Shown here piece by piece: positions 1 to 7,634 of a stretch of DNA of 25,176 nucleotides. The translations under genes and the position numbers were made by a program. Origin of the DNA: JBEIFW01 sp044370695 (lineage in GTDB: Bacteria > Actinomycetota > Acidimicrobiia > Acidimicrobiales > Ilumatobacteraceae); contig JBILVB010000039.1 of the NCBI GenBank assembly GCA_044370695.1, forward strand, positions 1 to 25,176, in the 5' to 3' direction. Every line of letters begins with the position of its first letter. Positions within the stretch are counted from its first letter, which is position 1. The notes under the pieces are model-generated. The model had not been told where the DNA came from, searched no databases, and saw only the letters and a program-made list of their open reading frames with translations.

Positions 1-2
1 CA

Positions 3-242
3 CCGACCGACCAGCGGGTCGTGGAACACCTCGACCGCCGCATCATCACGGCGGCCGGGGTGTCGTCGGGGATCGACATGGCCCTGCGCCTGGCCGAGTT
101 GCTCGTCGACCGCACGGCCGCCGAGGCGATGCAGCTCGGCATCGAATACGACCCCCAGCCGCCCTTCGACGCCGGCGCCCTCGGCAAGGCGAGCCCCGAG
201 GTGGTCGCCCGCCTGGCCGAGTACGCCAAGACCAAGGCCTGA
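3..242 (+). CDS. DJ-1/PfpI-family protein, C-terminal part (cut by window edge)
   Basis: The reading frame is open to the left edge, so only the last 79 residues are present. The segment IITAAGVSSGIDMALRL followed by QLGIEYDPQPPFDAG is typical of the C-terminal part of DJ-1/PfpI (class I glutamine amidotransferase-like) proteins of the isonitrile-hydratase/transcriptional-regulator-like branch. The nucleophilic cysteine elbow lies upstream of the window, so activity cannot be judged. A GTG at 21 is internal to this conserved part and is not the real start. The stop is 4 bp from the stop of the convergent enoyl-CoA hydratase-family gene. Family assignment rests on motif memory, not a search. 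Confidence 0.75.
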   Translation, partial: PTDQRVVEHLDRRIITAAGVSSGIDMALRLAELLVDRTAAEAMQLGIEYDPQPPFDAGALGKASPEVVARLAEYAKTKA

Positions 243-246
243 GGGC

Positions 247-1038
247 TCAGCCCTTCAAGTCGTCGGGCACGCCCGGGAACGCCGGCTTGCGCTTCTCCAG
301 GAACGACTTCACGCCTTCTTTGAAGTCGGGCCGGGTGAACGACGCCTTCATCAGCGCCGGATACCGCTCGCAGGACTCGGCGTACGAGGCCGACTCGTCG
401 GCGATCACCTGCTGCTTGATGACCGCCATCGACGCCGGCGAGGCGTAGGTGGCCATGTCGATGGCGTAGTCCATCACGTGGTCCATCAACAGCTCGCCCG
501 GGAGCACCTTGTTGACGAGGCCCATCTCGGCCGCCTCCTCGGCGGTGAACGTCCGGCCCGACATCAGCAGGTCGAGCGCATTGGACCGGCCGACGACGCG
601 CGGCAGCGTCCACGACAGGCCGAACTCCGCGATCAGGCCCCGGCGGGAGAACGCCGTGGTGAACTTCACCCCGGTGGCTGCGAACCGAAGGTCGCACATC
701 ACCGCCTGGGCGAGGCCCATCCCGGCGCAGGCCCCGTTGATCGCTGCGATCGTGGGCTTGGCCAGGCGCAGCGTCGAGTGCAGCGGCGGGCGCTCCTTGC
801 GCTCCTCCTGGCCGGTCTGCTGGATGCCCTGCAGCACGTCGAAGTCCGCGCCGACGCAGTAGCCCCGGCCGGCACCGGTGAACACGATCACCCGGACGTC
901 GTCGGCGGCCATGGCCTCGTCGACGGCGTCCCAGTAGTCGCTCTCCAGCGACGAGTTCCAGGCGTTCATCCGGTCGGGCCGGTTGAGCGTGACGACGCCG
1001 ACGCCGTCACGCTTTTCGAAGAGCACGTTGTCCCCCAT
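247..1038 (-). CDS. enoyl-CoA hydratase/isomerase (crotonase) family protein
   Basis: A 263-residue protein of standard crotonase length. The ATG at 1038 is preferred over an upstream start at 1110 because the family fold begins right after it (LFEKRDGVGVVTLNRPDRMN). Visible family blocks are FTGAGRGYCVGADF (about 54-66), the oxyanion-hole block AAINGACAGMG (98-108), and LPRVVG followed by LLMSGRTFTAEEAAEMGLV. The two acidic residues used by classical hydratases do not seem to be present at their usual places (A110 in the GMGLAQ block is one). A glutamate in GLIAEFG (E138) lies where delta3,delta2-enoyl-CoA isomerases of the Eci1 type carry their catalytic base. It may therefore be an isomerase-like fatty-acid oxidation enzyme; the substrate cannot be told. 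It stands alone, divergent from the glycosyltransferases. Confidence 0.88.
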   Translation of the reverse strand: MGDNVLFEKRDGVGVVTLNRPDRMNAWNSSLESDYWDAVDEAMAADDVRVIVFTGAGRGYCVGADFDVLQGIQQTGQEERKERPPLHSTLRLAKPTIAAINGACAGMGLAQAVMCDLRFAATGVKFTTAFSRRGLIAEFGLSWTLPRVVGRSNALDLLMSGRTFTAEEAAEMGLVNKVLPGELLMDHVMDYAIDMATYASPASMAVIKQQVIADESASYAESCERYPALMKASFTRPDFKEGVKSFLEKRKPAFPGVPDDLKG

Positions 1039-1088
1039 GCGGGCGCACCGTAGACGGCCGCCCGGCACCGGCGCACGAACCCGGCCCA

Positions 1089-1094
1089 TACGGT
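1089..1094 (+). promoter_or_regulatory. candidate -10 element for a leaderless glycosyltransferase mRNA
   Basis: TACGGT fits the actinobacterial TANNNT -10 pattern and ends 6 nt before the GTG at 1101, a distance that would place the first transcribed base at the start codon. No clear Shine-Dalgarno sequence lies before this GTG and no good -35 is seen, which is common for leaderless actinobacterial transcripts. This is a pattern match only. Confidence 0.25.
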
Positions 1095-1100
1095 CGAACG

Positions 1101-2078
1101 GTGGAGCCACGACCGCTGGTCAGCCTCGTGATGATCGTGCGCGACGAGGCGGCCGACCTCCCTCGTTGCCTGGCCTCGGTCACCGGCGTCGTCGACGAGC
1201 TCGTCGTCGTCGACACGGGCTCCACCGACACCACGGTGGCGATCGCCCTGGCTGCGGGCGCCAGGGTCCTCCACCAGCCGTGGCACGACGACTTCGCGGC
1301 GGCGCGCAACGTCGGCCTCGAGGCCGCGACCGGCGAATGGATCCTCCACCTCGATGCCGACGAGGAACTGCCCGAGTCGACCCGTGCCGCGCTGCGCGCC
1401 GCGTTGGGTCGCGTCGAGGCCGACGCGATCGCGGTCACGATGCGCAACCTCACGCCCCCCGGGGATCCGGTCGCCCACACCGACACGGCCATCGTCCGGA
1501 TGTTCCGAAACCGGCCGACCCACCGCTACGAGGGCCGCATCCACGAGCACGTGGCCGCCGCAGTCGTCGCCGCCGGCGGTCGCGTGGTGGCGATCCCTTC
1601 GCTGGTGATCCTGCACCACGGCTATGCCCGGCCCACCGTGCAGGGTGGCGAGGACCGTGACGCGCGCAACCTTCGGCTGCTGGCGTTGGCGCTCACCGAA
1701 CGCCCCGACGATCCGCACCTGCTGTTCCAGTACGGCCGCCAGCTCAAGGGCGCCGAACGCTGGACCGAAGCCGAGCAAGCGCTGCGGGCTGCGCTGCGCC
1801 ACGACCGCGGCCGGCTTCCCGCCCCGGTCCGCGGCGAGTGTCACACCCGACTGGCGCAGGTGCTCGCCACCGCCGGCCGCTGGGACGCCGCCGTCGCAGA
1901 AGCTCGCCACGGCCGTCGGCTGCTCGGCGACGACCTTGCGACGCTCCACGTGCTCGGCATCGCCCTGCACCAGGCGGGCAAGCGCCAGCAGGCTGCCCCG
2001 GTGCTGCGCGCCCTACGGGCGCACCCGGCCCTCGACCCGGGGTTCCGGCCGACCGTCGACGCCCTGCTCGCCTCATGA
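1101..2078 (+). CDS. GT2-family glycosyltransferase with C-terminal TPR-like region (paralog 1 of 3)
   Basis: A 325-residue protein. The N-terminal GT-A fold starts with VSLVMIVRDEAADLPRCL, then has the nucleotide-sugar block VVVDTGSTD (35-43) and LHLDADEEL with the DxD-type metal site DAD at 85-87. FRNRPTHRYEGRIHEHV and LHHGYARPTVQGG are typical of the GT2 subgroup that carries a TPR tail. Residues from about 200 onward are alpha-helical repeats (LLFQYGRQLKGAERWTEAEQ) resembling TPRs. No membrane segment is seen, so it is probably cytosolic. The GTG start directly precedes the conserved fold. It shares ATGA with the next paralog, so the three are one translation-coupled operon. Donor and acceptor are unknown; sugar transfer to a protein or surface polymer is inference. 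Confidence 0.88.
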   Translation: MEPRPLVSLVMIVRDEAADLPRCLASVTGVVDELVVVDTGSTDTTVAIALAAGARVLHQPWHDDFAAARNVGLEAATGEWILHLDADEELPESTRAALRAALGRVEADAIAVTMRNLTPPGDPVAHTDTAIVRMFRNRPTHRYEGRIHEHVAAAVVAAGGRVVAIPSLVILHHGYARPTVQGGEDRDARNLRLLALALTERPDDPHLLFQYGRQLKGAERWTEAEQALRAALRHDRGRLPAPVRGECHTRLAQVLATAGRWDAAVAEARHGRRLLGDDLATLHVLGIALHQAGKRQQAAPVLRALRAHPALDPGFRPTVDALLAS

Positions 2079-3121
2079 GCGCGACCGTCAGCCTCGTGAT
2101 GATCGTGCGCGACGAGGAGCACTGCCTGGGACGCTGCCTCGACAGCGTCGACGGGGTGGTGGACGACCTCGTCGTCGTCGACACGGGTTCCACCGACAGC
2201 ACGGTCCAGATCGCACGCGACGCCGGGGCACGGGTCCTCCACGAACCCTGGCGCGACGACTTCGCCGCCGCCCGCAACGTCGGCCTCGCCGCCGCGACCG
2301 GCAAATGGATCCTGCACCTCGACGCCGACGAGGAGCTCGACGCCACCGCCCGCACCCGGCTGCGCGACACGCTGCGACGGGCCGGATCGGCGGCCGCGAT
2401 CCGCCTGACGATCCGCAACCTGCTCCCCGACGACGAGCTGCAGGCATTCGTCGACGCCCCCAACGTCCGCCTGTTCCGCAACCGCTCCGCCCATCGGTAC
2501 GAGGGCCGCGTCCACGAGCAGATCCTCGAACCGGTGCTGCGCGCCGGCGGTCGGGTGGTCGACGCTCCCGGCCTGCGGATCGTCCACCACGGCTATCGGA
2601 CCGACCGGGTGCAGGGCGGTCGGAGCCGCAGCGAACGCAACCTGCGGCTGCTCGGCCTCGCCGCCCTCGACCACCCCGACGACCCCGCCGTGCTCGCCCC
2701 ACTCGGCAAACAGCTCGCCGAACTCGGGCACCACGCCGAAGCGCGCGACACGCTGCTGGCAGCTCTGGCGCTCGACGAGCGGGCACGGCGACTGCCGCCG
2801 ATCGCACGGGCCGAGGTTCACGTCTTCGTGGGGCAGCTGCTGCTCAACGAGGAGCGATACAACGAGGCGGCGAACCAGGCGAGGGCCTCGCTCGAGCGGC
2901 ACCCGGGCAATCTGCTCGCCCTACGCGTGCTCGGCCTCGCCCTGTTCCGCTCCGGCCGCCTCGCGGCCGCCGCCCCGGTGCTCGAGCAGGCTCGCCGGCA
3001 TCCCGAGTTGCACCCCCGCTTCGGGCCCGAACTCGATGCGCTCGTGCTGCGGTGCCGCAGCGGCGCAGCGGCGACCACCACCGGCGCACCCCATCGAACC
3101 ATGCCAGGAGCTCGCCGATGA
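2075..3121 (+). CDS. GT2-family glycosyltransferase with C-terminal TPR-like region (paralog 2 of 3)
   Basis: A 348-residue protein starting at the ATG that overlaps the previous stop (ATGA at 2075-2078). It repeats the layout of paralog 1: VSLVMIVRDEEHCLGRCL, VVVDTGSTD (33-41), LHLDADEEL with DAD at 83-85, FRNRSAHRYEGRVHEQI, HHGYRTDRVQGGRS, then a TPR-like helical region (for example FVGQLLLNEERYNEAANQAR). The C-terminal about 25 residues (RCRSGAAATTTGAPHRT and on) are low-complexity and absent from paralog 1. The stop overlaps the start of paralog 3 (ATGA at 3118-3121). A longer in-frame extension upstream is antisense-like composition inside paralog 1 and is not used. Specificity is unknown. 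Confidence 0.88.
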   Translation: MSATVSLVMIVRDEEHCLGRCLDSVDGVVDDLVVVDTGSTDSTVQIARDAGARVLHEPWRDDFAAARNVGLAAATGKWILHLDADEELDATARTRLRDTLRRAGSAAAIRLTIRNLLPDDELQAFVDAPNVRLFRNRSAHRYEGRVHEQILEPVLRAGGRVVDAPGLRIVHHGYRTDRVQGGRSRSERNLRLLGLAALDHPDDPAVLAPLGKQLAELGHHAEARDTLLAALALDERARRLPPIARAEVHVFVGQLLLNEERYNEAANQARASLERHPGNLLALRVLGLALFRSGRLAAAAPVLEQARRHPELHPRFGPELDALVLRCRSGAAATTTGAPHRTMPGARR

Positions 3122-4113
3122 CCGCCGATCGCCCGCTCGTCACGTTGTGCATGATCGTCCGCGATGAGGCGGCCAACCTGCAACGTTGCCTCGACAGCGC
3201 ACGCGCTCTGGTCGAGCAGATCGTGGTCGTCGACACGGGGTCGACCGACGGCACGGACCGGATCGCGCTCGCCGCCGGGGCGCTCGTGGTCGAACGGCCG
3301 TGGACCGACGACTTCGCCGCCGCACGCAACCACGCCCTGCCCTACGCCGCCGGCGAGTGGATCCTCCAGCTCGACGCCGACGAAGAGCTCGACCCGACGA
3401 CGGCGCACCTCCTGCGGCCCTGGCTCGCGGGCACGGCGGCCGACGGCGGTCAATGCACGGTTCGCAACCTCCAGCCGCCCGACGACCCGTGCGAATGGAA
3501 CGACACCCAGATCGTCCGGTTGTTCCGCAACCGGCCCGCTCACCGGTGGGTGGGACGCATCCACGAACAGGTGGGCGACGCCGTCCTCGCCGGCGGAGGC
3601 TCGATCGCGCCCGCTCCGGTCCGGATCGTTCACCACGGGTACACCGCCACGACGGTCCAGGGCGGCCGGTCGCGGGCCGAACGCAACCTGGTGCTCCAGC
3701 GCCGCCACCTCGAGGAGCATCCCGACGATCCCTTCGTCCGGCTCCACTTCGCCGATGCGTGCAACGCCGCCGGGCGTCTCGAGGAGGCCGAATCTGCCTA
3801 CCGAACCGCGCTCACCCTCGACGGTGGTCGTCTCGGATCGCTGCGTCGCAACGCACACGTACGGTTGGCCCAGCTGCTGCTCGCTCGCAACGCCCACGAG
3901 CTCGCGCTCACCGAGGCCGAGCGAGCACTCGCCATGGACCCCGGCTGCCTGCCGGCGCTGCAGGTGCACGGGGTCGCCGCGCTCTCACTCGGTCGCGTCC
4001 GCCCGGCCCTCGTCTCGTTCGAGCGCGCCCTGCTCCACCCCGAGTTGCGAGCCCGCTACCGCGCCGATCTCGAGGTCCTCGTCCGGTTCTGCCGCACCGG
4101 CCGCGCTGCCTGA
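3118..4113 (+). CDS. GT2-family glycosyltransferase with C-terminal TPR-like region (paralog 3 of 3)
   Basis: A 331-residue protein beginning at the ATG overlapping the preceding stop. It has the same domain order: VTLCMIVRDEAANLQRCL, VVVDTGSTDGT (DTGSTD 39-44), LQLDADEEL (DAD 86-88), FRNRPAHRWVGRIHEQV, HHGYTATTVQGGRS and a TPR-like tail (HVRLAQLLLARNAHELAL). It differs from the other two in the acceptor-side segment between the DxD and the FRNR block (for example NLQPPDDPCEWNDTQ), which may mean a different acceptor or donor. The last 129 bp are also the antisense 3' end of lgt, which runs the other way. No terminator can fit between the two genes. Confidence 0.88.
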   Translation: MTADRPLVTLCMIVRDEAANLQRCLDSARALVEQIVVVDTGSTDGTDRIALAAGALVVERPWTDDFAAARNHALPYAAGEWILQLDADEELDPTTAHLLRPWLAGTAADGGQCTVRNLQPPDDPCEWNDTQIVRLFRNRPAHRWVGRIHEQVGDAVLAGGGSIAPAPVRIVHHGYTATTVQGGRSRAERNLVLQRRHLEEHPDDPFVRLHFADACNAAGRLEEAESAYRTALTLDGGRLGSLRRNAHVRLAQLLLARNAHELALTEAERALAMDPGCLPALQVHGVAALSLGRVRPALVSFERALLHPELRARYRADLEVLVRFCRTGRAA

Positions 4114-4920
4114 CCCGCCCACGGCCGGCCCGCGCCGGCCGGAGATCACCAGGAACGCGACTGCGACGAGGAACACACCGCCCGACACCCACTCGTTGAT
4201 GCGGAGGCCGAGCACCGTCGTCGCCGGGTCGATGCGCAACCGCTCGATCCAGAACCGCCCGAACGTGTACCCGGCCACGTAGAGCGCGAACAGGCGGGCC
4301 GGACGAGGCGCCCACCGCCGGTCGACCCAGAGCAACAGCGCGCACAGCGCCAGGTTCCACAGGCCCTCGTAGAGGAACGTGGGATGGAACGTGGCGACGT
4401 CGGCGTAGTCGGCGGGTCGTTTCCCCGGATCGATCTCCAATCCCCACGGCAGGTCGGTCGGCCCGCCGAACAACTCCTGGTTCCACCAGTTGCCGAGACG
4501 CCCGATGGCCTGTGCCAGCGGGAGAGCCGGCGCGGCTGCGCCCATCGCGTCCGACATCGTGATGCCACGCCGGCGGGCAGCCCACACGCCGGCGAGGACC
4601 CCGACGGCGATCCCGCCCCAGATCCCCAGCCCGCCCTCCCACAGCCGCAGGGCCTTGAGCGGGTCGTCGCGGAACCGGTCGAGATCGGTGACGACGTGGT
4701 AGAGCCGGGCACCGATCACGCCGGCGGGTACACCCCACATGGCGATGGCGGCCGCGTCCTCACGGGAGCCGACCCCCTTGGCCTCGAACCGGCGGCCGGT
4801 GAGCCACACGGCGGCGACCACGCCGAGCGCGATCATCAGGCCGTAGGCCCGTAGCTGCAACGGCCCGATCGGAATCGCCCCCGACGACGGGCTCGGGATC
4901 GACGCGAGGACCGCGAGCAC
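3985..4920 (-). CDS. lgt: phosphatidylglycerol--prolipoprotein diacylglyceryl transferase
   Basis: A 311-residue polytopic membrane enzyme that transfers diacylglycerol from phosphatidylglycerol to the lipobox cysteine of prolipoproteins. Lgt hallmarks are clear: LRAYGLMIALGV near the N-terminus, WEGGLGIWGGI (94-104), the signature block GRLGNWWNQELFGGP (140-154) with R141, N144 and E149, then FHPTFLYEGLWN and GRFWIERLR, which holds the later catalytic-region Arg and Glu. The start is GTG at 4920; the first hydrophobic segment follows directly. The core ends near residue 262; the last about 45 residues (AVGGSGSAAGAAEPDEDLE and on) are low-complexity, acidic, and antisense to the end of the third glycosyltransferase. 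It lies 9 bp downstream of the hydrolase gene, in the same operon. Confidence 0.95.
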   Translation of the reverse strand: MLAVLASIPSPSSGAIPIGPLQLRAYGLMIALGVVAAVWLTGRRFEAKGVGSREDAAAIAMWGVPAGVIGARLYHVVTDLDRFRDDPLKALRLWEGGLGIWGGIAVGVLAGVWAARRRGITMSDAMGAAAPALPLAQAIGRLGNWWNQELFGGPTDLPWGLEIDPGKRPADYADVATFHPTFLYEGLWNLALCALLLWVDRRWAPRPARLFALYVAGYTFGRFWIERLRIDPATTVLGLRINEWVSGGVFLVAVAFLVISGRRGPAVGGSGSAAGAAEPDEDLEIGAVAGSQLGVEQGALERDEGRADATE

Positions 4921-4929
4921 CGAGCAGCC

Positions 4930-5679
4930 TCAGCCTGCGCAGACCCGGCGGGCGAACGCCACGGCGCGCTCCTCGATGAGCGGCGCGTCGTGATCGAGCG
5001 TGGCGACGTGGAAGCTCCGCTCCAGCGACAACCGCTCGACCGGGCCGGAGACCGACGCAGCGAGATGGTCGCTCTGGGCCGGATCGACGACGTGATCCTG
5101 CGGGCTCGTCATCAGCAGTACCGGGCAGGCGATGCGGCCGAGATCGGGCTGCAGGGCGGCGATGCCTTCCTGGAGCGACAGCAGCGGACGCAGCGGCGTC
5201 TCCGGGTAGGCCGTCTCGACGACACCCTCGGCGGCGATGTCCGATCCGATACCGGGCAACAGCTCGGTTCCCTCCTCGAGCATGCCCCGCACCATGTCGA
5301 GCACCTCGGCGGGCTGGGTCTGCGTCGCCGGGTTGATCGCAACGATGCCGGCGATCTCGGGGTGCTTCGTGGCGAGCCAGACGGTGAGCGTCCCGCCCAT
5401 GGACAATCCGACGACGATGACGCGGTCACATCGGGCTGCGAGCCGTCGGTAGGCCGCATCGGCCTCTGCCGTCCACTCGACCCAACCGGTGGTCATCATG
5501 TCCGCGACGGTGGTGCCGTGGCCCGGGAGCCGGGGCAGTTCGACGGAGAACCCGGCGGCGGCGAAGGCCTCGGCGACGGGCCGCATCGAGGAGGGGTTGC
5601 CGGTGAACCCGTGCAGGCACAGCGCACCGGCCCGTCCGGCCTCGACCGACCAGGGTTCGGCTCCGGGGATCAGCTCCAT
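4930..5679 (-). CDS. alpha/beta hydrolase, carboxylesterase/monoacylglycerol lipase-like
   Basis: A 249-residue cytosolic alpha/beta hydrolase. It opens with LIPGAEPWSVEAG and CLHGFTGNPSSM (the HGFTG oxyanion block at 23-27), has the nucleophile elbow GLSMGG with Ser93, the acid in TSPQDHVVDP (D195) and the general base in SFHVATLDHD (H224). Layout and length match the carboxylesterase Est30/bacterial monoglyceride lipase group, which cleaves short-chain or monoacyl esters. ATG at 5679 is chosen because MELIPGAEPW is the typical N-terminus of the family; a GTG at 5706 would add nine residues. It sits between the NTF2-like gene and lgt. A lipid-linked role beside lgt is possible but only inferred. 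Confidence 0.9.
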   Translation of the reverse strand: MELIPGAEPWSVEAGRAGALCLHGFTGNPSSMRPVAEAFAAAGFSVELPRLPGHGTTVADMMTTGWVEWTAEADAAYRRLAARCDRVIVVGLSMGGTLTVWLATKHPEIAGIVAINPATQTQPAEVLDMVRGMLEEGTELLPGIGSDIAAEGVVETAYPETPLRPLLSLQEGIAALQPDLGRIACPVLLMTSPQDHVVDPAQSDHLAASVSGPVERLSLERSFHVATLDHDAPLIEERAVAFARRVCAG

Positions 5680-5731
5680 GGGGACCGTTCTAGCCGACTC
5701 CCCCACCCGCCGGCGGGCCGTCCGGTGGCGC

Positions 5732-6097
5732 TCAGTGGAAGTCGAGCCGGCGATGGGACTCGCCGGGGTCGGCCGCGTCGAGCGCCCACACGAGCTTGTC
5801 GTCTTCGTCGAAGGCGTAGTAGCTCACGCCGAACCGGCCGGTCGGCTTGCCCTCCATGGTCACTTCCCACAGCACGCCGCAGTCGCGATCGCCGGTGATC
5901 CGGTGCACGAGGAACCCGACGCCGGGTGCGACCTTGGCGACGTTCTCGAACAGGGTCCGCACCGAGGCCTTGCCCTCGTGCGGGCGCAGGAACGCGAAGT
6001 CGTTGTAGTGACACCCCTCGGCCACGTGCTCCATCGCCCCGTCGATGTCGCGGGCGTTCCACTTCTCGAACCAGTCTCGGACGGCGCGTTCGCTCAT
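5732..6097 (-). CDS. NTF2/SnoaL-like small protein
   Basis: A 121-residue protein with the pattern of the NTF2-like superfamily: VRDWFEKWNARDIDGAMEHV at the start, the HYNDFAF strand, then VTMEGKPTGRFGVSYYAF with KLVWALDAADPG near the end. Such domains act as small ligand-binding pockets, isomerases or hydrolases; nothing here fixes the activity. The ATG overlaps the ferredoxin stop (ATGA across 6094-6097), so the two are translationally coupled, which hints at a shared redox or catabolic step, but this is inference. No signal peptide or membrane segment is seen. Confidence 0.8.
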   Translation of the reverse strand: MSERAVRDWFEKWNARDIDGAMEHVAEGCHYNDFAFLRPHEGKASVRTLFENVAKVAPGVGFLVHRITGDRDCGVLWEVTMEGKPTGRFGVSYYAFDEDDKLVWALDAADPGESHRRLDFH

Positions 6098-6327
6098 AGG
6101 TACGGATCGTGCTCCGACAACGGGAGTTCCCACCACTCGGAAGGGGTGGGACGCCCCGCCCAGTCCGGATCCGGGTAGATGCAGTCGACCGGGCACGCGG
6201 GCAGGCACTTGTCGCACCCGGAACACAGCTCGGCGATGATCACCACGTCGGGGCCGTGGTTGAAGATCGCTCCGAACTGCGGCGGGCAGTGCCGCAGGCA
6301 GGCGTCGCAGTTGATGCACTCGGCCAT
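6094..6327 (-). CDS. 2x[4Fe-4S] ferredoxin
   Basis: A small electron carrier with two complete cluster motifs of the type C-x2-C-x2-C-x3-C-P: CINCDACLRHCP at residues 4-15 and CSGCDKCLPACP in the middle of the protein. The tail (DPDWAGRPTPSEWWELP) is Trp- and Pro-rich and typical of short bacterial ferredoxins. The ATG at 6327 gives 77 residues. The upstream in-frame segment NPKWRNPPLRIE looks protein-like, so a longer form beginning at a GTG near 6411 is possible; no strong ribosome binding site decides this. The stop overlaps the next start. The partner enzyme is not identifiable from the window. Confidence 0.85.
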   Translation of the reverse strand: MAECINCDACLRHCPPQFGAIFNHGPDVVIIAELCSGCDKCLPACPVDCIYPDPDWAGRPTPSEWWELPLSEHDPYL

Positions 6328-6484
6328 CTCGATCCGCAGCGGCGGGTTACGCCACTTCGGGTTGCGGGCTCGCTCGCCGATGCGGTCGTGACGAGCGGCA
6401 GCCCCGGGCACCGCCGGAGCGTGGCCTGCCCCGGCCGGTCGGGTCAAGACCCGGTGCCGAGCCGGCGGCACCGGAACCGGCGCG
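6328..6484. other. gap between ferredoxin and the degenerate PilT gene
   Basis: These 157 bp are GC-rich. The ferredoxin frame continues open through them and beyond, so part may be coding if that gene starts early. I see no clear terminator, promoter or RNA gene. Confidence 0.4.
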
Positions 6485-7594
6485 TCAGCTCGCGGCTCGC
6501 TGCTGCATCGCGACGAGGATCTGCTGGAGGTCGTCGGGCCGATCGGCCACCTCGAGCGCCGCTTCCACACTGATCTCGCCGTAGGCCACCCGCATGGCGA
6601 GCGCCTGCTCGATCGTCTGCATGCCCGAACCGGGTTCGCCGTAGATCGCGGCCGGGAGCTGATCGAGCCGGTCCTCCCGCACGAGGCGACGCACCGCAGG
6701 GGTGGCCAGCACCACCTCGGCGCACGCCACGCGCCCGAGCCGGTTGGCCCGGGGGACCAGCTGCTGCGCCACGACGGCGGCCAGTCCGCCGGCGAGCTGC
6801 TGACGCAGCGCCGGCCGCTCCTCGGACGGTGCGAGCTCGGCGATCCGCGCGAGCGCGCTCGACACCGAGGCCGCGGTCACGCAGGTGAACACCAGGCGGC
6901 CGGCCTCGACGAGCGACAGCACGAGCTGCAGGACCCCCAGATCACGCACGTCGCTCACGTACGCGACGTCGGCGTCCTGGCGCATCAGGCGGTGCAAGCC
7001 TTCGGCGAACGTCGGCGTGTCTTCCCCGACGCCACGCTGGTTGACGATCCCGGTGCGATGCCGGTGGAGGAACTCGATGGGATCCTCGAGCGTCACGATG
7101 TGCACCGAGCGCGTGGCGTTGATGCGATCGAGCAGCGCCGCAACGGTCGTCGATTTCCCCGCCCCAGCCGGTCCGGTCACGACGACGAGCCCGGCCTCGA
7201 GCTCGGCGATCCCGGCGACCGACGGCGGCAGGGACAGCTCGTCGAGCGCGACGATCTCACCCGGGATCACCCGGATGACTGCGCCGATCGAGCCGCGCTG
7301 GCGGAACACGTTCACCCGGAACCGCCCCAGTCCGGGTACGCCGTGACCGAAGTCGAGCTCGGTCTCGCGCTCGAGCCGCTCCAACTGGTGCACCTTGAGG
7401 ATCTCGCCGAGCAGGCCGTGGATGTCGTCGCTCAGGAGCCGCTCGAACTCGGTGAGTCGTCGGAGGTGGCCGTCGATGCGGACGAGCGGAACCGATCCAC
7501 TCGTGAGATGGAGATCCGAACCTCCCATCTGCAGGACTCTGCGCAGCATCGCGTCGATCCCGCGCGCAGGGGTGGTGGTGGCGGGGGCGGCCAT
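6485..7594 (-). CDS. PilT-family ATPase with degenerate catalytic motifs
   Basis: A 369-residue PilT/PilU-type secretion ATPase. The N-terminal PAS-like part has MLRRVLQMGGSDLHLTSG, the usual PilT opening; RFRVNVFRQRG and the Asp box TLEDPIEF (168-174) follow. Walker A is intact (GPAGAGKST, 141-149). The Walker B region reads DADVAYVSDVRD (207-218) where active PilT has a Gly-Glu pair: Ser214 and Asp215 replace them. The His box AGRLVFTCVTAAS has Arg233 and Thr240 in place of both conserved histidines. It probably binds nucleotide but may hydrolyse it poorly, acting like an accessory PilU-type subunit. ATG at 7594 has GAGG close upstream. It is divergent from the FtsH-like gene and about 6 kb from the intact pilT. 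Confidence 0.9.
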   Translation of the reverse strand: MAAPATTTPARGIDAMLRRVLQMGGSDLHLTSGSVPLVRIDGHLRRLTEFERLLSDDIHGLLGEILKVHQLERLERETELDFGHGVPGLGRFRVNVFRQRGSIGAVIRVIPGEIVALDELSLPPSVAGIAELEAGLVVVTGPAGAGKSTTVAALLDRINATRSVHIVTLEDPIEFLHRHRTGIVNQRGVGEDTPTFAEGLHRLMRQDADVAYVSDVRDLGVLQLVLSLVEAGRLVFTCVTAASVSSALARIAELAPSEERPALRQQLAGGLAAVVAQQLVPRANRLGRVACAEVVLATPAVRRLVREDRLDQLPAAIYGEPGSGMQTIEQALAMRVAYGEISVEAALEVADRPDDLQQILVAMQQRAAS

Positions 7595-7634
7595 GGTTCC
7601 TCTATCGGCCGAGTTCGGACGGCCTGAACCCCTT

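Noticed and set aside
1624..4113. An 829-residue open frame spanning all of the glycosyltransferase region
   Set aside because: Only its last part (from 3118) is the real third glycosyltransferase. The rest is Arg/Pro-rich shadow translation of the first two paralogs, typical of very GC-rich DNA.
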